A program made the translations under genes and the position numbers. The notes below the pieces were generated by a model that saw only the letters and a list, made by a program, of their open reading frames with translations, made no database searches and was not told where the DNA came from. A stretch of 64,000 nt of DNA from Epiperipatus broadwayi (lineage: Eukaryota; Onychophora; Udeonychophora; Euonychophora; Peripatidae): assembly GCA_028023455.1 (NCBI GenBank), contig JAQFVV010012404.1, positions 13,629,421 through 13,693,420 on the forward strand. Reading direction: 5' to 3'. This document shows positions 1 through 13,604 of the stretch, one piece after another. Each line of letters begins with the position of its first letter. The first letter of the stretch is position 1.

Positions 1-976
1 TCAGATAGATGTAATGTTCCTATCTGATGAGAAGCAGTTTCTTCTCTTAACCTAATTGTTCTGCGTATTCGTATTACATTGAACACATTGATATATCAGA
101 TGGATTGAAGTTTGGTTTGACTGTGAACCTTTGGCCTAGGGTTAAACAAGGATTAAATATTTTCTTTTCAAATGCAAATCTATGTAGTCTATTCATACTC
201 GACACTCTAAATAAAGATGCATTAAATTTAAGTTGGGTATAGACGCTTGCATGGGTTCGTTACTGGTTGATTATGTTTTTGGTTTTCATATTTGATCAAA
301 ATATATAGATATTTGGTAAATACTGATACCTTACGGTGAGTATCTAAGATGTATTTATGTCGGATGTCTTTTAAGTTATTGGTGTCAATGCAGTGTCTTA
401 TGATGAACACCATTGGGTTTCTTGTATTCCCTATGCAATTGACGGTATCAATGACTTTGTATTTTGATCATTTATGTTTATTTTGAAATGTTTTTTGACC
501 GTGTAATCTATGTAACCGATCTATACTCAACATTAAAAACACATTTTATAAACCCATCTGTGCGAACTTATAAAAAATTAAAATGTAAACTTATAATATT
601 ATAAAAATTAAAATGTAAATTTAAATTCTAAAATCAAGTTAAAATCCAAAGCAAAAGTTATTCTAAAATAATGCTAAATTTTATATATGTGCGTAAATAA
701 ATGTTTGTGTGTTAATTACTGGCAGTGGCTTATTTTATTCTTTTTTATATATTCTTAGATAAGAATTTATTATAAATATAAATCTCTGCTACTTCCTGAG
801 CTAGTGACAATGGGCTAACAACCAGAATCAAAATATATTAAATCAAAATATATAAAAAAAAATTTTTTTTTTTTTAATTTACGTATCTGCCTACTTTATA
901 AATTTTCTAGGTTCAAATGCCTAGTGGCGCCCTGTAGTGCAGTTGACGTTAAGCTCCCTTTCTCCGGATCGTTACA
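1..976. repeat. Right-hand part of an LTR-like repeat, cut by window start
   Basis: No coding potential is visible. The stretch is less A/T-rich and has more CpG than the DNA after it. It ends CCGGATCGTTACA and then runs straight into ATATATAT. That terminus resembles the right end of the solo LTR at 43552-45184 (CCCGGTACA followed by ATATATAT). I infer the right part of an LTR or similar element sitting in a TA tract; its left end lies outside the window. Confidence 0.35.
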
Positions 977-3320
977 ATATATATTATTCGAATATTTTAT
1001 TTCCTAATAAAGTTCTTAAATGTTCTTATTTATTTATATTAAGTATGTCTGATTTTCTTAAATAATTCTGATTTGCAAGTATTACAATTATATCCAAAAT
1101 AACTTTTTCAAACTTTCAAATGTAAAAAAATGTATTTATATTTGAAGTCAGTTTAAGAATTATTGAATAAAATTATTATTAAAATATTAATGCTATTATT
1201 TAAAACATAAAAAAAAATGTTTATAACAGACATAATAGCCAATTTTATGACTGAAACAGTTGGTTTATTATTTATATTTGTAGACTGAGCATATATTGGT
1301 AGAATTGAAATTCTTAATATTATATCTAAATTAAATCATTACATTTAAATAATTGCTTTGTATGAACAGATGATCCACTAAATAGCTAGGTCCACTTTAA
1401 TATTTGATAAGTTTTTGAAAACGATGTTTTTCTTTTCTTTTTAATAAAAAAAAAGGTCACTTTTTTAAAAAGACTAATTATCGGTAATTTTTTTTATTTT
1501 TATCTGTAATAGATTTTATCACTATTTGGACATATTCACCAAAGAAATAAATTAAAATTGCTTTACTCCTTCTTTTCCTGAATGTTCCCAGAGTATATCT
1601 AATTCATTTTCAAAAGTATATTGAAAGTCCACTTTAAAAAAAATTAAAATAATTTCAGATTTTATGTCAATTAATGGAAATGAAAACATACCCAGAGTTC
1701 TATCCAATGATAGAATAAATAAAATCATAATTTTGAAGTTCAAAAGTTTTCCATACAATCAAAGTATTTTAAAAAATATATCATATTTAATTAATTTTCC
1801 ATTTTGAATGAAAGTATGAAGTTGCCATAGGTTAAAATTAATATAGCAGATTTGAACACAAATTTTCAAGCTACCTTCAGCCATCCACTCTGTATCATAC
1901 AGCCAAAACACATGACCACATATATGTGAAAAAGATAAATGATCTCCAATATAGTTTTGTGCTGAACCAGCACTTAAAACTATGGAGTTCTTAGAAAAGT
2001 ATTCAGTGAATTTCTGAAAAGCAGACTTTATGACACAACAAAACTTATTTGACAAAGAGCCTTTTGCTTGAGCAGTAAATTTTCAGTTATCAATAATGAT
2101 AGCTTGCCATTTACCAATTCATAATCATACATTTAGTTGTTCCTATATATATACTTTAAAGTAAACATAGCTCTATGTATATGTAAACAAAGAGAATACT
2201 GTGTATCACTCTCTCTTCAAATTATGAATTAAAAGCACTTTAAATATTGAATGAAGAATCAATAATAGAATAAATCACCTTTTTTGGGGAATCCTGATAT
2301 TTATAAGCATATTTTTGGCAACATTGTTTAAAATCAGATTGAAATTAATTTATCAGCCAGTTGGAATATGGAACTTAAGAGATATTAAACTTATAATCAA
2401 TTATCTTTATTTTCATAAAAGACAATTTTGAAGCAGATTTTCTTTGGAATATGTTTATTATGTAACCATCTATATCTGTTGGTGTTATTATTAATTATTT
2501 CTTATTTACTAATTTCTTTTTTTTATTTGTTTATTTATTTGATTATAACAAAGCTGCCTTAAAAGCAGTAATATTTTCTATTATACAAAGCTAGATATAT
2601 CTAATGTATGTTTGAATAATTAGTGGATAATAAATGCTAGTATTCATTGATTATTCAAGCTTACAATAGATTTCTCTAGAGGAAAGTAATAGAATGTATT
2701 AATGCTTCTAATGCAGATATTAAAAGTAAACTGAAAGTTATGTGCTTTGTTTTAGTATATATTAAAAAAACAGTGGCTATTTGTGTAATACACAATTTTA
2801 ACTGAAAGCATCAAGTTGTAATTAGATTTTATAATGTTTTGTACATGATCCTTAATGTACTGATATAGAGACTAAGTTCATGTTTTTCTCAAGTATAGAT
2901 CCTTAATTCATAATTTGAGTTTAAAAACAATGTCCAAGTTTTTGAAAGTTCCTGTAAAATGTGATAAAATTGTTCAATAAATCAAAATCACTACAATTAT
3001 CAATAAATCAGTTATAATGAGTTACATTAAATTATTTATATTATTTTTGAACCAATTTTGCATCATAGAATGTGAAACTCAACTATGAGTTCAGCATCCA
3101 TAGATTTATTGCATTTTTGATGTCAGTGGTGAACCTTATATCAAATTATAATCATATACTTTTTATTACAATTAGTGAAGCAACATCGAATAAGATAATT
3201 TATTCCAAGATGTTAATCTCTAACTATTAATATTTAAATATCTATTTAATAAGCAGTATTGGATGATTAAATGAACAGGCAGTAAATCAGCTAATGGAAA
3301 AAAGATCCCAGTTTTGAAAT
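977..3320. other. No gene seen; A/T-rich unassigned DNA
   Basis: There are only short open frames, and none resembles a known family. The single feature noted is a 47-bp segment at 1847-1893 that recurs imperfectly at 3693-3739. The minus-strand 98-codon open frame at 1759-2055 overlaps it and is not recognised. Confidence 0.6.
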
Positions 3321-3324
3321 CTCT

Positions 3325-3520
3325 GGCTGATGGAGCAAATGAAGCAAACTATGGAAAATAATCAAAAACAAATGGAGCAAATGAAATGAACTATGGAAGA
3401 TAATCAAAAACATATGGAATATAATCAAAAGCAGATAGAATCAAGATTGGTATATTACCAAAGCAAATAAAACCAAGATTGATGGAGCAAATGAACCAAA
3501 CTATAAAAAATATTTTTTAA
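3325..3520 (+). repeat. Degenerate coding tandem repeat (Met/Gln/Asn-rich coiled-coil type)
   Basis: Two to three imperfect copies of a 40-45 bp unit built from 'atggagcaaatga' and 'aataatcaaaaaca' follow one another. Translated, the unit gives EQMKQTMENNQKQ-type heptads, then stops. Such Met/Gln/Asn heptads occur in gag-like or linker regions of some retroelements, which is general knowledge. Assignment to any element here is inference. Downstream DNA to about 4500 has no recognisable domain. Confidence 0.45.
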
Positions 3521-4539
3521 ATTTTCTCAGTTTTTTTTATATATAAATTAAATTTATATTAATTATGATAAACATAATCAGTATTAATATGGAGAACAAC
3601 TGGAGTAAATTTTTCTACAGCTTTTAGAGTATATTGAATAAGTTCTTATGTTGGGACAATTAATTCTATAATAATGTTGATATAATTTGAGGAGATTGGA
3701 ACACAGACTTTCAAGCTCTCTTCAGTCATTCACTCCAGTAAATTTATACAAAGCTGAGTTCTATTAATTTCTAAACTGTAGTAATAAAAATTAACATTTT
3801 AATGATTGTAAGAATTCCTTCAGAATTCAAATAATCATAACTAAGCAATAGCGTTTGAAAAAAAATGGGACAATGGCTTAGCATTCCACATGATAAAAAT
3901 CAAAGAGTCCAAACTTCAGTTTGCCCTATACAATCAAAACATAACATCAAGATTATGTACAACATCCAAAATATAGATAAGGAGCTCATAATCTTACAAA
4001 ATTACACATACATATATCTGTTTAGAATTAATACACAAATATATTATTAAGGCAGTAATCTTTAACTTTATTTTCTATTTAATAGTAATATTTTAAATGA
4101 ATGAATCTTGATATTTGATTATTAATATTACTGTGAAGTGCTTTATCAAAAAAGTTGCTGTGTGCTGGATCTTAATTTATGATTGCTTAGCATATTGTTT
4201 AGCTTGCTTAGAAAATTGTTTTACTCAAAATATTATATCTGTAACTCTATAATTTTCTTTCTTAAAATATATAATTCTATAAATAACGTTAATGCACCAG
4301 CTAATACAAGAAAAGATTATATTCTGTTAGATAATTAATTAAATAATTTGCTGAGCATTGCTTTCGACCTGGGGGAAGCGTCATAACTGTAGCACTCCAG
4401 CTTATCAACAAATTCAGAGATGACATCAATTAATGAATTTAATAATTATGAGTTAGATAAACAATAAACTAATGTTTAATTTTATATATATAACCTTTTC
4501 AAATGCATAAAACTAGGATGGTACAATATATAAATAAAA
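3521..4539. other. No gene seen
   Basis: A/T-rich DNA. A 61-codon plus-strand frame at 3865-4050 has no recognisable motif. A short G/C-richer block at 4365-4410 stands out from its surroundings but matches nothing I know. Confidence 0.5.
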
Positions 4540-5610
<1,071 letters not shown>

Positions 5611-6464
5611 AATAAATAAATAATATTAGTAGAGATTAAAAATAAGAATAGATTTAATTATATAAAAAATAGAAAGAGGAAGCTACTAAGTATAACTCTA
5701 AAGTTTAAAAGTTTGAATAGTTAATAGTTAAGATTTGAAAATTTAAGTAGAAAATAAGTATAAAATATGTTAATAAATAATAAAAAGTAGGTTAAAAATA
5801 GTAATAATGGATAAAAAGAAATAATATTACAGGTTAAAGAAAAGTATACATATTGAATGTTAATATAATAAATAACAACAATGTAAAATATAAAAATATG
5901 AATATACAATGTTAAAAATATTTAAAAAAAATTAATAAAAAAAGAAATAGAAAATAAATGAAATAAAAATAATATATATATATATGATTATAGGAAGTAT
6001 TGACTAATAAATATAAATATAAAAAAGGTTAAAATCTATTATATATAAAAAAAGTAATAATTATATAGAAGAAGTATATATATATGGGTATATAAATAAT
6101 GATTATATGAATGATTATATAAATAATAATATATGAAATGTAAAATTATATGTTCATGTATATTTGTATTCATGTATTTGTATTGTGTTTGTTATAGTTC
6201 TGAAGAATATTTCTGGGGCAATTGAAACCATCAATAATGGATTGTAATTATATGACACACTGTAAAAGGAATAAAGAAAATAAATGATATTAATATTATA
6301 TGTAGATTTATATAAAATATAGAAATGCTCAAAAAGCTTTGAATAATACTTTCTGATACATTTGAGAAATATTATATTTATGTTAAGACTGTCTTACCTG
6401 ACTTCTTTGTATGAAGAACTCTTGAATTACTGATAATCATTTTTAAACTTTCAAAATTATTTTC
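5611..6464. other. Downstream region of the Penelope-like remnant; no gene
   Basis: Purine-rich, extremely A/T-rich DNA with no credible reading frame. A hammerhead-ribozyme-like sequence lies at about 6190-6262 (listed separately). The region may be the 3' part of the Penelope-like element, because no boundary is visible between 5610 and about 6270. Confidence 0.4.
6190..6262 (+). ncRNA. Candidate degenerate hammerhead ribozyme motif
   Basis: CTGAAGA is followed 17 bases later by GAAACC, then a CCAT/ATGG hairpin and ATT, in the order expected of a type I hammerhead core. Upstream TATAGTT can pair with downstream AATTATA as stem I. Stem II is poor, and one extra A lies after stem III, so catalytic activity is unlikely. 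Hammerheads are known in Penelope-like elements, and this lies 600 bp beyond the GIY-YIG remnant. The call is an inference by eye. Confidence 0.25.
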
Positions 6465-6917
6465 AGGGGTCAGTTAAATTGTTCTATATTTTTGATGTGT
6501 ACTTGGAAAGTGCTAACATCAAAAATATATCAAATCAAGATATGATTAATTTTTGTAAAGGCATTTAATAAAAAGAAAAAAAATAACATTACTAAAAATG
6601 AAATGTCCATTACGAAACTTTATACAAAGTATCATAAATATATAATAGTATCAGATCTCTCTACTATTACTCTTTTAACCTTTTTAAAATTATATTCAAA
6701 TGCCAGAATAAACAGTTCTATATTTTTTGATGTTCTTTTGGAAAGTGTTAACATCTAAAACATATCAAATCAAAAAAAAAAAAAGATTGATTTCTGAACA
6801 CGCATTTAACAAAAAAAAAAAAAAAATCATTAAAATTCAAATATCCATTATAAATTTTTTTTCAAAGTATCGGGAATATATAATAGTACCAGATTTGTCT
6901 ACTATTACTCTTAAAAT
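6465..6917. repeat. Tandem duplication of a 220-bp segment
   Basis: Copy 1 (about 6465-6690) and copy 2 (about 6700-6917) share ordered blocks: 'cagttctatattttttgatg', 'ggaaagtg-taacat', 'atatcaaatcaa', 'atatccatta', and a shared end 'tctctactattactctt'. Copy 2 carries longer poly-A runs. No coding meaning is seen. Confidence 0.75.
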
Positions 6918-7459
6918 ATAATTTAAAACCTGTTCTATAAAATTACTAGAAAAAAAGGCAATTAACTTTGCAAAAATTTATACAATGTCAGCACATACTA
7001 CTGAATTAGTTGTGGCAATATCATTACTGATACTTAATTGATGAATGTAAATATCAGTACTTGTGGTAAATTATCTAACAGAGATTGAAAAGGAAGACGC
7101 CTGAAGATTATGAAAGTAATAAAATCGACTGAGGACAAAAAAAAAAATCACTTCACTTCTCTTTAACAATAATAATAGTCCAAAAACTTTTTTTTTGTAT
7201 GCTAAAGGATTTTATGAACAGTTAATGCACACTCATATTTAAATAACAGATGTTGCATTTATATCAATAACCAAAAATAAAAACTAAATTCTGCCATAAA
7301 TAATAGAAGTAACTACTTTTCAGGTGATAATTAAATTCTTTTACCAACAAATTTAGACTCCTCTACATAAAAATTAAGTGACCTTTCAGAAAAATAGTGC
7401 ATTCATACTGACAGAGATACTTTGTAAATCTGAATTTAAATAACATTTATTTTATTTCA
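6918..7459. other. No gene seen
   Basis: A/T-rich DNA between the tandem duplication and the RTE-like LINE. No domain, repeat or structure was recognised. Confidence 0.5.
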
Positions 7460-9917
7460 TCAGGAATTGCATATTGCATGTGTGGTAGAAATTGGAAAAA
7501 TTGTCTATTATTAAGGTATACATTAATGGAGAAGAAAGGATCAAGAGATTATTAATTTAAAAAGTGGATATGTATCTTATTATGAAGATGCAAATACTAG
7601 AAGCTCAAGTGATATGGGATTTATTATAAATATAAAGTGAAAAAGCAATATTGAGATGATTGATAGTATATCACACAAGCATGATTGGTTATTCAAATTA
7701 ATAAAAAATATCAAATGCAGATAATTCATATTTATGTCCCATAAATTCTCATTGTGATCAAGAAATAAAGGATTTTTATATGGATATCCAAAATGCTTTT
7801 GATCATATCAAATAACATTTTAAAATTATCATAGATTTGAATGCTAGAATTGGTAAATGATTGAAAGATTAATGTGCTATTAATAAATTTGATTACAGTG
7901 ATAAAAATGAGCAAGGGCATAGATTTATGGAGTTCAGAAGAAGAAAAGCATGCAAATGAAGGTATAGAAGAATTGGATTATATGTTGAATAACAGAAAAT
8001 ATGTATTCTAAGATTATAATGTTCTTAATAAATTCAACACAGGAATTGATTATTTATTAGTGAGATTTTGAGATACATGCTAATACAATACTAGGGAAAC
8101 AAAAACTATTAAGAATGTTATTATTAATGTCTGATATTCCTAACTTTCAGAAACATTTCAATGAATTTAAATTAGAATTTTCAAATTATTTAAAAATATT
8201 AACAAACTTTGATAATGGTCCAAATTTGACTAAAACTATTAGAAAGATAACTGAAAATCTACTAAGAACTGTAAGAAAGAGAGCTAGGACAAAAAAGCAA
8301 TAATTAACCAGTAAAATTTTCTATTAAGATAAAGTATGAGGGGAAAAAGAAATATAAATTATTTTAAAAATGATTAAGAAGAATTGGATATCTAGAATTT
8401 TGTAAATAGTATGAAAAAAGGTTAATAATAATATAAAAAAAAATACAATTGTGAATTAATAAGGAAAGCGATAGAAAAGACAAAGTCCAAAAAGTATAAA
8501 AGAACATTGTTAAGAAAGAAAGAAAAACATGTCATCATGAAATATATTGAAAATTTGAATAAAGAATTATGTTGTGATAAAAAATAAGAACAACAAAGCA
8601 TTCCCTACAATTACTATATCTTAATTACTAAGTATTTTAAATGAATAGGTGAGACATGCATTTAAATCTATGAAAAAAGGAAAATCTCTAGGAAATGAAA
8701 TTATAATTGACATCTTAAAAGAAGCAAGTGAAGAAATAAAAAAAAAACTTGCTGGAAAGGTTATATATCAAATATATAAATAACAAAGATGTATCAGATA
8801 ACTGGAAGAATGTAATAGTAGTAGTAAGATTTAAAAAAAATAATAAAAAAGATAGAAATTACAGACCTATTAATCTTCTATTAGTTCTGTATAAAATGTT
8901 TATCAAAATAATTATAACTTGTCTCTAGTGAACTTTGAATTTTAATCAACAAAAAGAATAAGCTGGATTTAAAGATGAGTTTAGCATAAAGGATCACATC
9001 CAAGTATTGAGAGAAGTTATAGAAATAAACCCAACGAATATGATTTGCCATTATGCTTTGAATTTGTGAATTATTAAAAGGCATTTGATTTTGCAAGCAT
9101 TTCTATGTTGTTAAAATTATTTGCTCATTATGGTATTATCATAATTTGAAGAATATTTATCAAAATACAGTGGGGTTTCTAAGAAAATTAAAATTGAGAA
9201 AGATATCCATATATCAGGATGATTTCATATCTTCAAAATATTTTTACAGTAGTTTTATGAAAAGTATTTTGTGGATTAAAGTGGACAGTTAAGGGAATAA
9301 AAGTAAATGAAGATTACTTAAGTCACCTACATTTTGCAGATGATGTAGTTACTTTAGTAAATAATGATTCAGAGCTTTAAGAAATGTTTAAAAAGTTACC
9401 TAATGAAACTAATAAAGTAGGATTTTAAAAAAACCTAAAATAATGGTCAATGGATTTTCTCAGAAGAAAAAAAAGATTGATAATCATAAATATACTTTGA
9501 TCAGATTATTAATACTGATGAAAACATAATGGTTAGAAGAAGTTAAAAATTACAAATATCTTAATCAGATTATTAATACTCATGGAAAGAGAATTGATGG
9601 AATTAATCACAGAATTAGAACTCTTAGGTGAAGTGCGTTTAATAAAATAATTTGTATTAAAATTAAATGATACTTCCCTCCACTTTTTATTTTTAAATCT
9701 GAAAAAGACTTTAACCCACTCATTGGAATATGGAAAGATGTATGCTAGGAGTAAAAGAAGAGATGAAAATGCAATATGTTAGTGAAAGAATAAGCACTGA
9801 CATTGTTGAAAGAATTAAGAGAAAGTTTTAAATTGGATCTCATGAGATTGTAAGAAACTAGAAAAAAAATCATATGGAAGAGATGAATGAAATAAATAAG
9901 TTTTCTGGTATGATGTG
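7460..9917 (+). pseudogene. RTE-like non-LTR retrotransposon, EN and RT remnants (5' segment)
   Basis: A decayed LINE that would encode an apurinic-type endonuclease followed by reverse transcriptase. At 7560-7740 is SGYVSYYEDANTRSS, like the RTE endonuclease strand before the YAPT motif. At 7920-8060 come MEF-EEEKHANEGIEELDY and DYLLVRF, equivalent to the end of EN. RT begins near 8660 (KKGKSLGNE for GKAPG) and continues with DRNYRPINLL at 8850, AGFKDEF-IKDHI near 8960, FEFVNYKAFDFAS at 9055 and HFADDVVTL at 9331, with the Asp pair intact. The C-terminal MERCMLGVKE segment is at about 9735. Many stops and shifts break it. It stops abruptly at 9917 at the Ty3 LTR, and its 3' end resumes at 17631. 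A second copy of the family lies at 58850-60895. Confidence 0.85.
9913..9917. repeat. Target-site duplication ATGTG (left)
   Basis: ATGTG immediately precedes the 5' LTR and recurs at 17626-17630 immediately after the 3' LTR. Five bases is the usual duplication for Ty3-type integrases. Confidence 0.9.
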
Positions 9918-10152
9918 TGTTATGTATTGGGTTTATGTGATGTCACAAAGACTAGCTGTGGGATGAACATTTTTCAGTCATGGACTCACAATAATGGTGT
10001 CAACACATTTGTTGGACCCACTAATATAAACCACTGTAATGAAGGTATGTACAGGCACATATTATGTAATATAATTAAGTATTGAATTAATAAAATGTTG
10101 TAGTATTAAACAACTGAGTAGTAGTTGTAATTGAATTGATGTAGAAATAACA
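9918..10152 (+). repeat. 5' LTR of the Ty3 element (235 bp)
   Basis: Starts TGTTATGTATTGGG and ends AAATAACA, so it has perfect TGTTAT/ATAACA terminal inverted repeats. It is alignable over its full length with 17393-17625. An AATAAA-type signal lies near the middle. TTGGTGGTGAG begins a few bases after the LTR and could be the primer-binding site; the tRNA was not identified. Confidence 0.93.
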
Positions 10153-10199
10153 CAAATTGGTGGTGAGAATCAGATATTCAATTGATCAATGCTGTAAAA

Positions 10200-11180
10200 A
10201 AATAGATATAAGAGATAAGGCAACTACCATACATAAACATGCAATTATTATTGTTATGTCATAAACTGTCATACAATGGGTTTTCCCCTCACACTTTCTT
10301 TCTCACTAAAAAAATGTCAGAATTTGCGTGCAGGACAAAAACATCAGATAAATTTTGGAATTCTCCTCAAACATTATACCATGTAATGGCAACTATCGGC
10401 TCTCTAGAGTCATTTGATATTGACTCACCACACCTGTGGAATACATATGCATTGCAAATGGATTTTTTTGTGAGGCTAATAACATAAATACTGATGATAG
10501 GAGACATACAACTCTCTTTGCTGCATGTAATTAAAAAATATTAAGTATCCTGCATTCCTTTATATCTCCAGCATTGCCTCAGAAAAAGTCATACCAAGAC
10601 ATCATTAAAATTCTAAAACAGTATTTTAACCCACATCCATCTGTCATATACCAGCATTTCTAATTTCATCACCATTGGCAATGAGAGGAAGAAAATGTAC
10701 GCACATTCTTGGCAGACATCTGACAGAGGGTTGTGACTTTAGCTCTTCACTTACAGAGCATATTCAGGACCAATTCATCTGTGGACTTCGCAATGAGGCA
10801 ACACAAACTACTAATGAAAGAAAGCTTAACCTTGGAATTGGCTGTTTGGCATAGCTTGGCCGTGAAGGCAGCATCAATATAGATGCACAAAATCCATGCC
10901 ACAAGCTCATCTGTGCCAACCATAGATTTTATTCAACAGAACAGACCAACAGTTCACTGTAATAACCATCTGGGGTCACTACCACCCCTTCAAACATTGG
11001 TGTACAAAAGAAACAATTATATCCCTTAGTCAGGAACCACTTCTTGTGATGGATGCAGTGATCAGTACAACTGAGTATAATGTGCTTTTAAAAAAACCAA
11101 ATGTCATTTCTATCAGAGAGTAGGACACCTACAGCATGTTTGCCAAGCAAAGCAATGAAATACTCCAAGGATGCCTTACC
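10200..11180 (+). pseudogene. Ty3 gag remnant
   Basis: The longest open piece is 10239-10487. It ends with GSLESFDIDSPHLWNTYALQ followed by MDFFV, matching the start of Mag-type gag capsid (F-p-ws-Y---le-fF). Later pieces in shifting frames fit the rest of gag, such as the leucine-rich LALHLQSIF stretch near 10740. Near 11100 is KCHFYQRVGHLQHVC, a CCHC nucleocapsid knuckle in which the second Cys is Tyr. Gag would form the retrotransposon capsid and bind its RNA. There are at least four frame breaks. Confidence 0.75.
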
Positions 11181-11359
11181 AGTACATGACAGTGACTGAA
11201 TCAGAAGTCATAGATCACATCCACGAAGTGTGCCAGAATGGCTTGACCTGTAAAGTTTATTGCACATATACATATATAGCAAAGAATGCAAAATGGAGGT
11301 TGACTCAGGGTAACAATATTCTATAAAGTCATATGATACATTCATACACGTATGTAAGG

Positions 11360-12960
11360 AACCGATACCTAAATTACAACCAGTCAATATCACACTAAAA
11401 AACTTCCAATATCATACAATAGCATTTAAAGGACAATGTGTAATGCCTATACAATACAGGAAGGACACATGCCACTTATGATTGTTGGTAGCAGAGAGTC
11501 CAGGCACAAGTCTATTGGGATGTGAATGGTTTGGACCTCTGGGTTTTACACTATCAGGAATTCATAGTATCACTGAACTATCCATCCAAGATGTCATTAG
11601 CAAGTATCTGCAGGTATTCAACTCATTGATAGGAACTTATAAGGGGCTGGCTGTGGATCCAACTTATCTTCCAATTAGACTGAGAGCCTGGCCATTACCA
11701 CTCACCGTGAAAAATAAGGTGGAGCTTGCATTAGAGATACTGCTCCAGAAAGGAATCATTGAGCTAGAGAAGAACCCAGTATGAACATCACCAGTGGTAC
11801 CAATCCTCAAACCTATAGAAGAAGTGAGATTATGTGGTGACTCTGAGGTCACTGTCAACAAGGCTCTCCAGAACCATCCATACCCAATACCTGCAGTCCA
11901 CCACTTTTTTCATCTTTTCCACCTAGCTCTATTTTCACAAAAATAGATTTGGCTAAGGCTTACTTTCAACTCCCAGTTGATGAGGCATCAGCCAACATAC
12001 AAGCCATCATCACTCATCAAGGAGCTTTTCATGTGAAATGCTTACAATATGAAATCTGCATGGCACCTGGGATATTCTAATGTGTCATAGATAACTTGCT
12101 GGCAGACATTCCTTGAGTTTATTCATTTTTCGATGATGTCTTAATCTGTGCCACATTGATGAGTGACTTATGTGCAAAATTGCACGTGGTGTTTAAAAAG
12201 CTGACATACAACAGATTGAGGGCAAACAAGGAAAAATGTGTTTTCAGAGTGAACACTGTGGATTTTCTGGGTTATAAGGGCCTCCACCCATCACTGAGAA
12301 AGATGGATGCAAATGCCCAATCCCTGAGGAACAAAAGAGAACTAAAAGCATTTCTAAGACTCTTAAACTTCTATAATAATTTCCTCCCAGGCCTAGCAAC
12401 CATAGCCAAACCCCTACATTGCTTACTACTAACAAATGTCACATGGATCTGGATAAGACATGAAAAGACATTTAAAAAACTTAAGGATGCATTGATCTCT
12501 GATAGTTTATTGATGCCATTTGAACTCAACAAGAAAGTCTGGCTTATGTGTGATGCTTCACCATATGGAGTGAGGGCAGTGCTAAGTACATGATTGCATA
12601 ACTGATCAACTGCCCTAGTTGTTTTCACCTCATGCACTTTATCTAAAGTTGAAAGGAACTATGCACAAATCAATAGGGAAGTTTTAGCAATAATATTGGG
12701 AGATAAATGCTTCCATCATTTGTTATTTGGAATCAAATTCAAAATAAACACAGACCATTAGCCACTGCTAAGCATATTTACCTCAGATAAACCAACACCC
12801 ATAATATTATCACTCAGAATGCAAAGATAGGCACACATGCTAAATGCCTATTCTTTTAAGCTGGAGTACAGATCAGAAAGGAAGATTGCAAATGCAGACA
12901 GATGGAGCAGATGCTGACTTTTGTCAACCAAAGATGAAGGCTTTAAAATCAGAGGCTTTT
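11360..12960 (+). pseudogene. Ty3 pol remnant: protease end, reverse transcriptase, RNase H
   Basis: At 11480-11530 is SPGTSLLGCEWF, the end of a retropepsin-type protease (LLGrdW). 11600-11830 holds the RT entry region (FNSLIGTYKG, LPIRLRAWPLP, KGIIELEKN, SPVVPILKP). At 11940 is IDLAKAYFQLPVDEA. Near 12050 is CMAPGIF, and near 12130 FFDDVLIC, the palm with both Asp. At 12156-12593 an uncorrupted 145-codon frame covers the RT thumb (FRVNTVDFLGY), connection and RNase H start (WLMCDASPYG). Then ALYLKLKGTMH-type remains follow. Frames change at least six times. Confidence 0.88.
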
Positions 12961-13149
12961 GGAAGAATTGGAGTTTTCTCTTGTGATGGCAGAACAGGTG
13001 GCACAAGGACTTTTTGTTAGCGACAGTAAAAAACTATATTCTCACCACCTGGTCAAACAAAGCTGCAGACGTGAAACTACAACCTTTTTTAATAAATGAA
13101 ATGAACTTTCCACACACAAGAACTGTCTGCTGTGGGGGTCCCTTGTCAT

Positions 13150-13604
13150 CATATCTTCATCACTACAGAAATTTATCCTATATGAGCTTCACATAGGTCA
13201 CTCGAGCATCATAAAAACAAGGCATTGGCAAGATCATATGTATGGTGGCTATCAATGGACTGAGACATAAGACACCTTGTGAAAAAATGCATGTATTGCC
13301 AAGTTGTAAAGCATGCATGTCCCCATGCTCCAACACACCTCCGGGAGGCACCATTGACACCATGGTCTCGATTGCACTTGGATTTTGAAAGCCACACCAA
13401 TGGACAGATGCTCCTCATTGTTGTGGATGCATACTCGAAGTGCGTAGAGATGTGGAAAATGCAAACAATGACTTCAAGTGCAACAGGTACAGCACTGTGA
13501 GAACTATTTTCCACCCATGGAATACCAGAATGTGTGGTATCTGATAATGGACTACAATTTACTGAAGCACTCAAATCTGTTGCACACATTTGGCTTCACT
13601 TTCT
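13150..13604 (+). pseudogene. Ty3 integrase remnant, N-terminal and core part
   Basis: Near 13185 is ELHIGHSS, the HH of the HHCC zinc domain. At 13285 is KCMYCQVVK, the CC pair. The core follows in 13330-13500: TPWSRLHLDF with the first catalytic Asp, LLIVVDAYSK, then after a shift GIPECVVSDNGLQF with the second Asp. The reading frame breaks exactly where the 3.07-kb insert starts. If the insert and one TTTCT copy are ignored, the frame continues into 16680 without a shift, which places the break precisely. Confidence 0.88.
13600..13604. repeat. Target-site duplication TTTCT (left)
   Basis: TTTCT at 13600-13604 and at 16675-16679 bracket the 3.07-kb insert in the integrase. Counting one copy only restores a continuous integrase frame, so the boundaries are supported by coding logic as well as by repetition. 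Confidence 0.85.

Noticed and set aside
2540-2575. Second tRNA-like SINE (AGCTGCCTTAAAAGCAGT resembles the anticodon arm at 57190)
   Set aside because: Only about 18 bp match and no A or B box can be found nearby.
12244-12637. Minus-strand frames of 63-88 codons
   Set aside because: Antisense shadows of the Ty3 RT/RNase H frame, which has clear family motifs on the plus strand.
13178-13589. Minus-strand frames of 61-126 codons
   Set aside because: Antisense shadows of the integrase core, whose HHCC, LDF and SDNG motifs are on the plus strand.
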